Source of the DNA: Xanthobacteraceae bacterium
GTDB taxonomy: Bacteria > Pseudomonadota > Alphaproteobacteria > Rhizobiales > Xanthobacteraceae
DNA length: 64,000 nucleotides
Assembly: GCA_019746355.1 (NCBI GenBank)
Contig: JAIESC010000067.1
Location: 1 to 64,000, forward strand
Direction: 5' to 3'
Below, in pieces: positions 42,162-50,279 of the stretch. A program made the translations under genes and the position numbers. Under the pieces are notes generated by a model. It did not search any database and was not told where the DNA came from. It saw only the letters and a list, made by a program, of their open reading frames with translations. Within the stretch, counting starts at the first letter, position 1. Every line of letters begins with the position of its first letter.

Positions 42162-43028
42162 TTAGCGGCGTCTTCTTCGTATCTCTTCCACGATGATGCT
42201 GTTGTCGCGCTCGGCTTCGCCGGCACGCACGCAGGCTTCCAGCACGTCGCAATGCACGCGCAGCATCGGCAGCTCCTGGCCGAGCTGCTCGGCCTGGTCG
42301 AGCATCATGTGCACGTCCTTGAGTGTCTGCTTCACCCGGCCCTCGGGCGCAAAATCCCGCGCCAGCATCTTCGGGCCCTTGGTGCCCATCACCTGCGACT
42401 GCGAGGCCGAGCCCTGGGCCACGGCGAGGAACGCCTTGGGATCGAGGCCCATGCGCTCGGCGAAGGTCAGCCCCTCGGCCAGCGCCATGCGGTTGAGCCC
42501 GAGAATGAGATTGACGGCGAGCTTGGCGCGGCCGCCGTCGCCGGCCTTGCCGATGTGGTAGCGGCGCGGAAACAGCGCATCGAGCACGCCCTTCACGTCC
42601 CCGGCGGTGTTCGGATCGCCGCCGATCAGGCCGACGCCGTCGCCCGCGCGCACCTGCTCGCTGGTGCCAGACACCGGCGTCTCGAGGAAGCGGATGCTCG
42701 AGCCGGCGAGGCGCTGGCCGAGCGCCTCGATGCGGTCCGGATCGCAGGTGCTGGTGCAGAGCACCACCGTGCCGGGCTTCACGTTCGGCAGCAGCGCCTG
42801 CTCCGTCACCTCCTCGACCTGGTCGGTGTTGAACACCGCAAGGGCGATGACGCTGCAACCGGCAACGCCGGCGGGCGACGCCGCAGCCTTGCCGCCGAGC
42901 GCTGTGAGCTTGGCATTCTTCGCAGCATCGACGTCGTAGCCAAGCACGTCAAAGCCGGCCGCCATCAGCCGCGTCGCCAGCACCTCGCCCATCAGGCCGA
43001 GCCCGATCACACCCACTGTTTGTTTCAT
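42162..43028 (-). CDS. NAD(P)-dependent 3-hydroxyisobutyrate dehydrogenase-family protein
   Basis: A 288-residue beta-hydroxyacid dehydrogenase with the cofactor motif GVIGLGLMGEVLATRLMAAG (residues 6-25), the substrate loop ETPVSGTSEQVRAGDG (about 122-137) and the catalytic Lys in GGRAKLAVNLILGLN (about 165-179). The active-site pattern is closer to the tartronate-semialdehyde/3-hydroxyisobutyrate group than that of the family member at 4271. The ATG at 43028 has AGGGA directly upstream. It is divergent from the Gfo/Idh/MocA gene across repeat copy 5. Confidence 0.9.
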   Translation of the reverse strand: MKQTVGVIGLGLMGEVLATRLMAAGFDVLGYDVDAAKNAKLTALGGKAAASPAGVAGCSVIALAVFNTDQVEEVTEQALLPNVKPGTVVLCTSTCDPDRIEALGQRLAGSSIRFLETPVSGTSEQVRAGDGVGLIGGDPNTAGDVKGVLDALFPRRYHIGKAGDGGRAKLAVNLILGLNRMALAEGLTFAERMGLDPKAFLAVAQGSASQSQVMGTKGPKMLARDFAPEGRVKQTLKDVHMMLDQAEQLGQELPMLRVHCDVLEACVRAGEAERDNSIIVEEIRRRRR

Positions 43029-43050
43029 TCCCTGACCCTTGTTTTTGGCA

Positions 43051-43162
43051 CCGCCGTCATTCCGGGGCGCGCTGAAGGCGCGAACCCGGAATCCATAACC
43101 ACCGCTGCGGAGTATGGATTCCGGGTTCACGCGCTTACGCGCGTGCCCCGGAATGACGGCGG
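43051..43162. repeat. Dispersed inverted repeat, copy 5 (GTCATTCCGGGG family)
   Basis: About 112 bp, the most regular copy: CCGCCGTCATTCCGGGGCGC ... CCCGGAATCCATA, centre, TATGGATTCCGGGTTC ... GCCCCGGAATGACGGCGG. It sits in the divergent region between two dehydrogenase genes. Confidence 0.85.
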
Positions 43163-43248
43163 AGGATGCCTCGGCACCGCGCCAGTTGCCATGTCACCGT
43201 GAATGCAAGACATTGGCAACGCCAAATCTCGGGGGGACCCCATCTGCC

Positions 43249-44229
43249 ATGATCAATGCTGCCGTGATCGGCCTCGGACGCTGGGGCAAGTCGCTTGTCA
43301 CCGCGGTGCAGGGAAAAAGCCAGAAACTTCGCTTCGTGCACGGGGTCAGCAAGGAGCCGGACGAGGTCCGCGGCTTCGCCACGCAGCACGGTTTCGAGCT
43401 TTCGACCGAGCTCGACGAGGCGATCGCCAATCCGCAGGTGCAGGCGGTGTTCCTGGCGACGCCGCATTCGCTGCATGTCGAGCAGGTGCGTGCGGTCGCC
43501 AAGGCGGGCAAGCCGGTGTGGTGCGAGAAGCCGCTGGCGCTCACCCGCGCCGAGGCGCAGCGCGCGGTCGACGCCTGCCGCGAGGCCCGTGTGGTGCTCG
43601 GCAGCGGCAACAACAAGCGCTGCTTTGCCTCGATGCGCGAATTGAAGAAGCTCGTCGAGAGCGGCGCGCTCGGCGAGATCATCCATATCGAGGCGCATTT
43701 CTCCAACGAGCACTCGACCCGCGTGGTCGGCGGCGGCTGGCGCGACGACCCGCGCGAGTCGCCCGGCGGCGGGCTCACCGGCGCGGGGCTGCACGTGCTC
43801 GACGCGCTGATCAACCTCGGCGGGCCGATCCGCAGCGTCGATGCGAAGCTTTACGAGCAGAAGCCGCCGCCCGACCCGCGGGATGTTCTGGCGGTGCTGG
43901 CGCAGTTCAGCTCCGGCGCGACCGGCACCCTGGCGACGGTGCGCGCCGCGCCGAACTTCTGGCGGGTGCACGTGTTCGGCGCCAAGGGCATGGCCGAGGC
44001 GCGCGACGAGGACTTGCTGACGGTCGGCATGATCGGCGGGCCGCCGCCGCAGACGCAGACCTACGAGCACGTCGATTCGCTGAAAGTGCTGGTGGAGTCC
44101 TTTGCCGATGCCGTAGAAGGCCGCGGGGCCTTCCTGGTCTCGCCGGACCAGACGCTGAACCTGATCGGCGCCTTCGAGGCCATCCTCAAATCGCTTGAAA
44201 CCGGCGCTCCGGCGCAAATCGGGCTATAA
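43249..44229 (+). CDS. Gfo/Idh/MocA-family oxidoreductase
   Basis: A 326-residue NAD(P)-dependent oxidoreductase acting on sugars, inositols or related polyols. Rossmann motif AAVIGLGRWGKSLV (residues 4-17), FLATPHSLHVEQVRAVAKAG (about 68-87), the signature WCEKPLALTRAEA (about 92-104) with the catalytic Lys, and GGGLTGAGLHVLDALINLGG (about 174-193) with the substrate His. The ATG at 43249 is the first family-like start. The operon partner is unclear; an FMN-dependent oxidase follows 230 bp later behind repeat copy 6. Confidence 0.9.
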   Translation: MINAAVIGLGRWGKSLVTAVQGKSQKLRFVHGVSKEPDEVRGFATQHGFELSTELDEAIANPQVQAVFLATPHSLHVEQVRAVAKAGKPVWCEKPLALTRAEAQRAVDACREARVVLGSGNNKRCFASMRELKKLVESGALGEIIHIEAHFSNEHSTRVVGGGWRDDPRESPGGGLTGAGLHVLDALINLGGPIRSVDAKLYEQKPPPDPRDVLAVLAQFSSGATGTLATVRAAPNFWRVHVFGAKGMAEARDEDLLTVGMIGGPPPQTQTYEHVDSLKVLVESFADAVEGRGAFLVSPDQTLNLIGAFEAILKSLETGAPAQIGL

Positions 44230-44252
44230 GAGAATGATTGTGAACTCTCCAC

Positions 44253-44424
44253 AGTCATTCCGGGACGCCGCCGTAAGCGCGTTCACGCGCGACTTCGTGG
44301 CGCCAGGGCGGCGGGCCCGGAATCCAGTTCAGGAGGAAGTCCCTGCGAAACTGGATTCCGGGCTCGCGCCCGGAAGCGCGGTTACGCGCGTCTTCGACGC
44401 GCTATGGGCGCGCCCCGGAATGAC
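44253..44424. repeat. Dispersed inverted repeat, copy 6 (GTCATTCCGGGG family)
   Basis: About 172 bp, the longest copy: GTCATTCCGGGACGCCG ... GCCCGGAATCCAG, centre, CTGGATTCCGGGC ... GCGCCCCGGAATGAC, with GCGTCTTCGACGCGC-type palindromic insert in both arms. Confidence 0.85.
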
Positions 44425-44459
44425 AGCCTAAGGACCACAGAGTCACGGATCGAACACGA

Positions 44460-45590
44460 ATGAACGACGCATCCAACGCCAAGACGCCGACGAACCTCGA
44501 TCAGGTTCGGGAGAAGTTCCAGAACCTGCATGAGATCGTGCTCGCCGCCCGCGCCAGGCTCGACCGCAATTACTGGGACTACCTGATCGGCGGCGCGGAA
44601 ACCGAAACCACCGTGCGCCGCAATCGCCTGGCCATCGACTCGCTGGCATTCCGCCCACGCATCCTGCGCAACGTCAACGACACCGACACCAGCGCGACCT
44701 TCCTCAAGCGCAAGTTCACCATGCCGGTGGCGCTCGCGCCGATCGGCAGCATCGAGCGGTTCGACCCGGCGGCGACCGCGGCCGTCGCCAACGCCGCGGG
44801 CACGTTCGGCGTCCCGATGTTCCAGAGCTCGGTGTCCAAGCCCGAGCTGGAGGAGACCGCCAAGGAGGCGCCGGGGGGCCTGAAGATCTTCCAGCTCTAC
44901 GTGCGCGGCGACCACGCCTGGGTCGAGGCGATCTTCGACCGGGCGGTGGCGGCGGGGTTCGGCGCGCTCTGCCTCACCGTCGACACGCACCATTACAGCC
45001 GCCGGGAGCGCGACATCTCCAAGCGCTACGCCGCCGCCTCGGCGCGCACCGAGAACCACGCGGTCTACCAGCGCTCGCTCGACTGGGCGCAGCTCGACAA
45101 GCTCCGCGCCCGCTACAAGGTGCCGCTGATCGTCAAGGGCATTGCCACCGCCGAGGATGCCAAGCTCGCGGTCGAGCACGGCGTCGACGTGATCTATGTG
45201 TCGAACCACGGCGGGCGGCAGCTCGATCACGGCCTCGGCACCATCGACATGCTGCCCGAGATCGTGCCGGCGGTGCACGGCCGCGCCGAGATCATCGTCG
45301 ACGGCGGCTTCTGCCGCGGCACCGACGTGATCAAGGCGATCGCGCTCGGCGCCGACATGGTGTGCGTCGGAAGGCTGTACGGCTTCGGCATGGCGGCCGC
45401 CGGCCGCGACGGCATCTATCGCGTACTGGAGCTCTTGCACGACGAGATCACCCGCTGCATGGGGCTATCCGGCGTCAACCGGCTGCGCGAGCTCGATCCG
45501 TCCTATGTGCGCCCGGCCCCGCCGGTGCGCCCGCCGCACGTGCTGAGCGGGTTCCCGTATATCGACGGGCCGGACGACAAGTACTACTGA
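44460..45590 (+). CDS. FMN-dependent alpha-hydroxy-acid oxidase/dehydrogenase
   Basis: A 376-residue (S)-2-hydroxyacid oxidase of the lactate/glycolate/mandelate group, a cytoplasmic TIM-barrel flavoprotein. N-terminal YWDYLIGGAETETTVRRNR, FMN segment MPVALAPIGSIERFDP (about 85-100), TVDTHHYSRRERD (about 173-185), Lys in LIVKGIATAEDA (about 221-232), and the catalytic His in VSNHGGRQLDHGLGT (about 244-258), then DGGFCRGTDVIKAIALGAD. The substrate cannot be fixed from the sequence; the C-terminal tail PPHVLSGFPYIDGPDDKYY is unusual. Confidence 0.92.
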   Translation: MNDASNAKTPTNLDQVREKFQNLHEIVLAARARLDRNYWDYLIGGAETETTVRRNRLAIDSLAFRPRILRNVNDTDTSATFLKRKFTMPVALAPIGSIERFDPAATAAVANAAGTFGVPMFQSSVSKPELEETAKEAPGGLKIFQLYVRGDHAWVEAIFDRAVAAGFGALCLTVDTHHYSRRERDISKRYAAASARTENHAVYQRSLDWAQLDKLRARYKVPLIVKGIATAEDAKLAVEHGVDVIYVSNHGGRQLDHGLGTIDMLPEIVPAVHGRAEIIVDGGFCRGTDVIKAIALGADMVCVGRLYGFGMAAAGRDGIYRVLELLHDEITRCMGLSGVNRLRELDPSYVRPAPPVRPPHVLSGFPYIDGPDDKYY

Positions 45591-45778
45591 CCAACCGCAA
45601 GGCGCCGCGGGAGGAGAATCGCGGTGCCGCTCAAACTCCGACGTGGCGCGGTCATAGACGCGAAGGAATGCGGACGCACCGTCTTTGAAGCGTTACACAG
45701 TCGCAAACCGCCGGAAATCATGAACCATACGTGTGTATAGTCCATTCCGGCTTTTACCTTCGTCCCGTCACCGCGAAT

Positions 45779-46738
45779 TCAATTCAGCGCAAACCAGAGC
45801 TTTGCGACGAAGGCTGCGCCGCACCAGCGCGACGTCAGGCCATCCGGATTGGTCAGCGGATCGGGACGGCCGCCCGGCTGCGCGTTGGGATCGCCGGTGA
45901 AGACGAAGCAGTTCTCTTTCGTCAGGTTGGTGTCGTGGTAGCGCAGGTCGAGGTTGAGCATCTTGTAGGTGACGGTCACGCCCGCCTGCCAGTTGAGATA
46001 GGCCGGCAAGGGAAAGCCGCCCAGCTCCTCGTACTGGTGACCGAACCAGGAATAGCCGGTCGCCGCCGTGACGGACACGCCGACATCCTTCGGCAGGAAG
46101 CGCTCCGGCACGTCGTAGCCGAGCCCTCCCGCGGCATAGCTGCTCCAGGCACCGGTGTTGGAGACGTTCGGCGAATAGGCAAAGCCGCCGGCGATGCGCA
46201 CCGCCTCGCCGAGCTTGGTACCGGCACGCAACGCGGCCTCCCAGTAATTGATGCCGTTCGACTCGGCCGACGGCGCTTCGCCGGGATAGAGGTAGTAGGT
46301 CACGCCGAGATCGAACTCGACCGGCCCCAGTGTCGGGCGGACGCCGCCGCTGAACGAAATTTCGGCGGCCGGCTGCGTCGGCAATCTGACGCTGGCCACG
46401 GTGACGCCCGCGTAAAGCACGTTGTAGGTGGCTTCTATCGCCATGCCGACGGCGGGCTTGCGGTCGGACAGCGTGACGCCGCGGTAGACATAGTCGGACG
46501 CAAGTCCGCCGCGGACCTCGAACTCGAGCTGGCTCTTCGCGCTCTCCGGCACCGCGTGCCTGCTCTCGGACCCGGACCAGCCACGCCCGCCGAGATTGAT
46601 CGCGCCTGACGCCGAAGACGCAGGCGCCGGGACAACAGCCTGCGCGCGCGCCTCTGCGGCCACGAGCATTGCAATGCCGAGCCCGCCGGCGCGGGCGACC
46701 GCGCGGCACAGCCAACTCCTGCGGCACAACTCCGACAT
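45779..46738 (-). CDS. TorF-family putative outer-membrane porin
   Basis: A 319-residue outer-membrane beta-barrel protein of the TorF type. Signal peptide GGLGIAMLVAAEARAQ, a linker, then FEVRGGLASDYVYRGVTLSD (about 72-91), the hallmark start of the family, and alternating beta strands to the terminal aromatic-rich AAFVAKLWFAL. The ATG at 46738 is used; a TTG at 46741 precedes it. The gene lies 22 bp downstream of the Ca2+/H+ exchanger on the same strand, so both may be co-transcribed. Family members are thought to form channels of unknown substrate. Confidence 0.83.
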   Translation of the reverse strand: MSELCRRSWLCRAVARAGGLGIAMLVAAEARAQAVVPAPASSASGAINLGGRGWSGSESRHAVPESAKSQLEFEVRGGLASDYVYRGVTLSDRKPAVGMAIEATYNVLYAGVTVASVRLPTQPAAEISFSGGVRPTLGPVEFDLGVTYYLYPGEAPSAESNGINYWEAALRAGTKLGEAVRIAGGFAYSPNVSNTGAWSSYAAGGLGYDVPERFLPKDVGVSVTAATGYSWFGHQYEELGGFPLPAYLNWQAGVTVTYKMLNLDLRYHDTNLTKENCFVFTGDPNAQPGGRPDPLTNPDGLTSRWCGAAFVAKLWFALN

Positions 46739-46760
46739 CAAAAACCCAGTGTTCCGCCGC

Positions 46761-47864
46761 TCAACGGACTTGCGGCGGCAAGAGGTACAGCGTCATCGCG
46801 AAGGTCAGGTACACGTTGATGACCAGCGCGCCAATGAACCAGGCGGAACGGCCGCTGTTGGTCACCAGTGACGCTGTCATGGTGGCAATCAGCATCATCA
46901 CGATCGCGCCGGGCCAGAACTGCAGATTCATCGGGGCCGGGCCGATGAGATAGCTGATAAGGACGAGGACGGGCGCGACGAACAGCGCAATCTGCGAGGC
47001 GCTGCCGAGCGCGATGCCGACGGCCAGGTCCAGCCGGTTCTTGCGCGCGGCGGAAAATGCCGAGACCATTTCCGCGGCCCCGCCGACCAGCGCCACGACG
47101 ATGAAGCCGACAAAGGCCGGCGTCATGCCGAAGGCTTCGGCGGCGTGCTGCACGGATTCCACGAACACTTCACTGACCAATGCGACCAGCACCGTCACGC
47201 CGGCGAGCGTTGCCAGCGCGAGCCCCATCGGCCAAGCCGCCTCGTGGCTTTCCGCCTGATCTCCGCCGCCGAACAGCTCGCGATGGGTGCGGAGCGAGAA
47301 CAGCATGCCCAGCGCATAGGAGGCGATGAGCAGGACCGACAGTCCAAGGCTCAGGGTCTGGCTGAATTCCGCCGCCGCCGCGGCGTCCGTCCCAGCCAGC
47401 ATCGACGGAATCAGGAGCGCAACGGTCGCCAGAAACAGCAGTCCGGCCTGCAGGCGGGCGCTGTTGCGGTTGTAGTCCTGCAGATGATGCCTGAGCCCGC
47501 CGAGCAGGAACGACGCGCCGAGCATGAACAGCGTGTTGGTGACGATCGCGCCGGCGATCGAGGCTTTCACGAGTATATATTGGCCGGCGTGCAGCGCGGT
47601 CAGCGCGATGATCAGCTCGGTCAGATTGCCCAGCGTGGCGTTGAGCAGACCGCCGATCGCATCGCCGGTCTTTGCCGCCACCGACTCTGTCGCGTGACTC
47701 AGCAGTGCGGCGAGCGGGACGATGGCGAGGACCGAGAGGACGAACAGCAGCGTATGCGCTTGCGGTTTGAACGCCTCGGCGGCAAACAGCACAGGAACGA
47801 TGGCGAGCAGCCACAGCAGCCTGGTGTCGCGAATGTGCTCCAGCAATGGTTTGACGGCCTGCAA
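46761..47864 (-). CDS. Calcium/proton exchanger (CaCA superfamily, Cax type)
   Basis: A 367-residue inner-membrane antiporter with about 11 hydrophobic helices. The two inverted alpha-repeats carry the acidic ion-binding segments GLLNATLGNLTELIIALTAL (about 72-91) and VGGAAEMVSAFSAARKNRLD (about 259-278). Between them lies an acidic loop (GGGDQAESHEAAW). The start is TTG at 47864, preceded by GGGGGC; no ATG is available without losing the first helix. It removes Ca2+ from the cytoplasm against H+. Confidence 0.9.
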   Translation of the reverse strand: MQAVKPLLEHIRDTRLLWLLAIVPVLFAAEAFKPQAHTLLFVLSVLAIVPLAALLSHATESVAAKTGDAIGGLLNATLGNLTELIIALTALHAGQYILVKASIAGAIVTNTLFMLGASFLLGGLRHHLQDYNRNSARLQAGLLFLATVALLIPSMLAGTDAAAAAEFSQTLSLGLSVLLIASYALGMLFSLRTHRELFGGGDQAESHEAAWPMGLALATLAGVTVLVALVSEVFVESVQHAAEAFGMTPAFVGFIVVALVGGAAEMVSAFSAARKNRLDLAVGIALGSASQIALFVAPVLVLISYLIGPAPMNLQFWPGAIVMMLIATMTASLVTNSGRSAWFIGALVINVYLTFAMTLYLLPPQVR

Positions 47865-47969
47865 GCGTTGCCCCCGATCAAGCTTTGCCCGCGCCTCGTA
47901 CCCGAACCGGGCCAGTCTATTCCCAGTTCGAAGCGTCGCGCAGCATCGATTTCGAGAACCTGGCCGGCT

Positions 47970-48704
47970 TCACCCGCCCAGCGCGATGGCGACGCCGACC
48001 ATCGCGCATCCGATCGCGACCATCAGAAGCCCGGACGGCCAGGGACGAAGGCCGGTGCACCGCGCGAACACGTAGCCGCAGAGGAACATCATGGCGATGG
48101 CGACGGCATTGGAAAACCGCAGCGCCGGACGAACCTCGTCGATGAACAGGAACGGTATGACCACCGGGAACGTGGACACGAAAACCAGCAGGCAGATGCC
48201 GGCCGCGCTCAGCGCATCATCCCTGGTGAGCCGGGGACGCGGCGGCGGATCGGGAAGCCGAACAAGCTTCTGCCGCATCGCCTCGGCCTCGTCCGGCGAC
48301 AGGACGGCCGCAAGCGACTCCGGCACCTTGTCCGCGATCAGGCGCCTGGCTTCCTCGGGGCTGACCGGCTGCCGCAGCGCGCGCAGCATCAGGAGCTCGC
48401 GCCCGCGCTCGTTGAGGCAGCCCATCACATACAGGGCCGCGTCGATGATACCCCAGGCGAGGTTGCAGCCGAGCGCGCCGATGATCATCGTTCCGATCTC
48501 GGCACCGCCTGCAGTGGCGACGCTGAGCGTGTTGGTGCTGGTCAGCACCATGATCAAGCCGAACAGAACTTCGGTGACCCGGTCGACGGGATCGAGCAAA
48601 CGATGAGACGATTTGCGTTGTTCGAGCACCATCGGCCGGCACGGCTCCCCAGCACGGCCATCGTAGCCAATCGGCGCGGACTGCAGAAAGGGGCTCTCAG
48701 GCAT
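47970..48704 (-). CDS. VIT/CCC1-like integral membrane protein
   Basis: A 244-residue membrane protein with helices near 48-68, 71-92, 165-188, 198-215 and 220-243, and an intervening cytoplasmic helical region rich in charged residues (about 100-160). The start of the core (SHRLLDPVDRVTEVLFGLIM) and topology match bacterial VIT1/CCC1-type iron/manganese transport relatives. The N-terminal 24 residues are poorly conserved, so the ATG at 48632 is an alternative start. It lies upstream of the Ca2+/H+ exchanger on the same strand, and both may serve divalent metal homeostasis. Confidence 0.75.
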   Translation of the reverse strand: MPESPFLQSAPIGYDGRAGEPCRPMVLEQRKSSHRLLDPVDRVTEVLFGLIMVLTSTNTLSVATAGGAEIGTMIIGALGCNLAWGIIDAALYVMGCLNERGRELLMLRALRQPVSPEEARRLIADKVPESLAAVLSPDEAEAMRQKLVRLPDPPPRPRLTRDDALSAAGICLLVFVSTFPVVIPFLFIDEVRPALRFSNAVAIAMMFLCGYVFARCTGLRPWPSGLLMVAIGCAMVGVAIALGG

Positions 48705-48763
48705 GCCGTGAGGCCTGCCGAAGGCACGACGTCACGCCTATGCCCCCTTCACTTGTGCCACCT

Positions 48764-48973
48764 TCATTTGGGACCAGCATACACGCAGTGCCAATAGACC
48801 CCCCGCGACAGGGTCAGGTCCACGATCGCGCCCGTCGCACCGGGCTCGTTGGCTGCCGCCTTGCACTGCTCCAGGCTGTCGAACCTGCCGACAATCTGCG
48901 AGGTCACGCCGACCGGAACAACCGTGCTGGTGGCCGGCGAGAGCACCGAGATTACGATGATGAGCATGTACAT
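48764..48973 (-). CDS. Small hypothetical protein (69 aa) with N-terminal hydrophobic segment
   Basis: A 69-residue protein: hydrophobic start MYMLIIVISVLSPATSTVVP, then SLEQCKAAANEPGATGAIV and a Cys in VYWHCVYAG. The ATG at 48973 has GGGAGA 7 bases upstream, which supports real translation. The SxxxCxxA pattern with a second Cys is common in small exported proteins of this group of bacteria. It is probably exported or membrane-attached; function unknown. Confidence 0.62.
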   Translation of the reverse strand: MYMLIIVISVLSPATSTVVPVGVTSQIVGRFDSLEQCKAAANEPGATGAIVDLTLSRGVYWHCVYAGPK

Positions 48974-49036
48974 CGTCAGATCTCCCGCGCTCCCGGCCCC
49001 GGGGATACCTCTCTGTCCGGCGCCCGCGGCGCCGTC

Positions 49037-49264
49037 TCAATACCAGCGGGCGCAAACGCCCCCTACGCCCCAGACCGCGCATCTGCGAACCTGGCGCTTG
49101 GTCGTCCGTGCCACGCACACGCCATTGATCCTGGTCCGGCCCGGCCCGCAGGCCGCGCGAATTTCGATAACCGAGCTTTCCGGCTGCGCAATCGGAGCCA
49201 CAGGCATCGCCTGCGCGGAAGAAGTCATGGCCAGCGCAAATGCGATCGTCGCCAGCTTGTTCAT
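49037..49264 (-). CDS. Small exported Cys-containing protein (75 aa)
   Basis: A 75-residue protein with a clear Sec signal (KLATIAFALAMTSSAQA, cleavage after AQA) and a mature part with four Cys (AACGPGRTRINGVCVART, VRRCAVWGVGGVCARWY), which could form two disulfides. GGGAGT lies 8 bases before the ATG at 49264. Similar short 'CGPGxxxxxGxC' proteins are frequent in Bradyrhizobium-like genomes; their role is not known. Confidence 0.68.
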   Translation of the reverse strand: MNKLATIAFALAMTSSAQAMPVAPIAQPESSVIEIRAACGPGRTRINGVCVARTTKRQVRRCAVWGVGGVCARWY

Positions 49265-49434
49265 CGATGCACTCCCATCTTGATAAAAAAGAGATGGACA
49301 TCGGCTTTATGAACGTACGCGCGGGTCTGGCGGCCCGTACACTATTCTTAGGTTTAGTTTCTCTTCGCGTCGCATCGGGACGACGGCCGAGCCGGTCAGA
49401 ACTGGCCAAACAAACGCAAAAGCAATGCCGGCGC

Positions 49435-50181
49435 TCAGGCAGCTCGATGAGCCAGCGCCACCGCGTCGGGCCCTGCCGGGAAGCGGAGCTGCCCGGAGAC
49501 ATCGTTCGCGGCACGCCACACCGCCTCGGCCACATCGGTCTCCGTCGTCACCAGCGCCGGCTTCGCAAACGCAGCCAAGATCGGCTGCGCGAACGGCGCA
49601 TATGCCTCGGGGATCATCTCGTCGATGCGAAGGTCGGTGTTCTGGCTGAAGCGCGTGGTGGGAGCGTAGCCCGGCTCGACCAGCTTGACGCGCACGTCGA
49701 ACGCCTGGAGCTCGTGGGCGAGCGACCCGGTGAAGCCTTCGATCGCCATCTTGCTGGCAGTATAGACCGCGACCAGAGGCATCGGCGCCAACGCCACGCT
49801 GGACGTCACGTTCACCACCACGCCTGACCGTTGCGCGCGGAACCGGGGAAGCACGGCCTGCGTCACGGCCATCACGCCGAACGTGTTGGTCTCAAACACC
49901 TTCCGCGCCCGGGCCATCGGCGTTGCTTCGAAGGCGCCGAACAGACCGATGCCCGCATTGTTGACGAGCACATCGATCGGCCCGCTGGCTTCAAGCGCCG
50001 CCGCGATGCTTTCGGGCCGGGTGACGTCGAGCGGCAGCACCCGCAGGCGCTCGGATCGAGGCAGGATGCCTTGTTGCGGCGTTCGCATGGTGGCGACCAC
50101 GTTCCAGCCTCGCGCGTGGAAATGGCGGGCGGTCGCGAGGCCATAGCCCGACGAGCAGCCGGTGATCAGCACGGTCTTCAT
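49435..50181 (-). CDS. SDR-family oxidoreductase
   Basis: A 248-residue classical short-chain dehydrogenase. Cofactor motif TGCSSGYGLATARHF (residues 7-21), NNAGIG (about 79-84), catalytic Ser in VNVTSSVALAP (about 125-135) and YxxxK in VAVYTASKMAIEGFTG (about 141-156). The loss of the second Gly (GCSSGYG for GxxxGxG is normal) leaves the motif intact. It is divergent from an AraC-type regulator 98 bp away, which probably controls it. Confidence 0.93.
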   Translation of the reverse strand: MKTVLITGCSSGYGLATARHFHARGWNVVATMRTPQQGILPRSERLRVLPLDVTRPESIAAALEASGPIDVLVNNAGIGLFGAFEATPMARARKVFETNTFGVMAVTQAVLPRFRAQRSGVVVNVTSSVALAPMPLVAVYTASKMAIEGFTGSLAHELQAFDVRVKLVEPGYAPTTRFSQNTDLRIDEMIPEAYAPFAQPILAAFAKPALVTTETDVAEAVWRAANDVSGQLRFPAGPDAVALAHRAA

Positions 50182-50249
50182 GGCGGTGTCTCCTTGCGGT
50201 TCGGATAGTGCAGGGATAACCGCGGCAGGCCGGACGCTCTACAATTCAT

Positions 50250-50278
50250 AGTCCGGATTTCTTTTGCTACAGTCCGGA
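50250..50278 (+). promoter_or_regulatory. Direct repeat AGTCCGGA, likely AraC-type operator
   Basis: Two identical AGTCCGGA sites start at 50250 and 50271, 21 bp apart (two helical turns), each preceded by CTAC-/CATA-like bases. The second ends one base before the ATG of the AraC-type gene. Tandem direct repeats with this spacing are what AraC/XylS dimers bind, so the site could both repress the regulator and activate the divergent SDR. Confidence 0.55.
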
Positions 50279-50279
50279 C

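Noticed and set aside
21221..44424. CRISPR array
   Set aside because: The repeated units are palindromic, irregularly spaced over 23 kb and have no spacers; no cas genes are seen.
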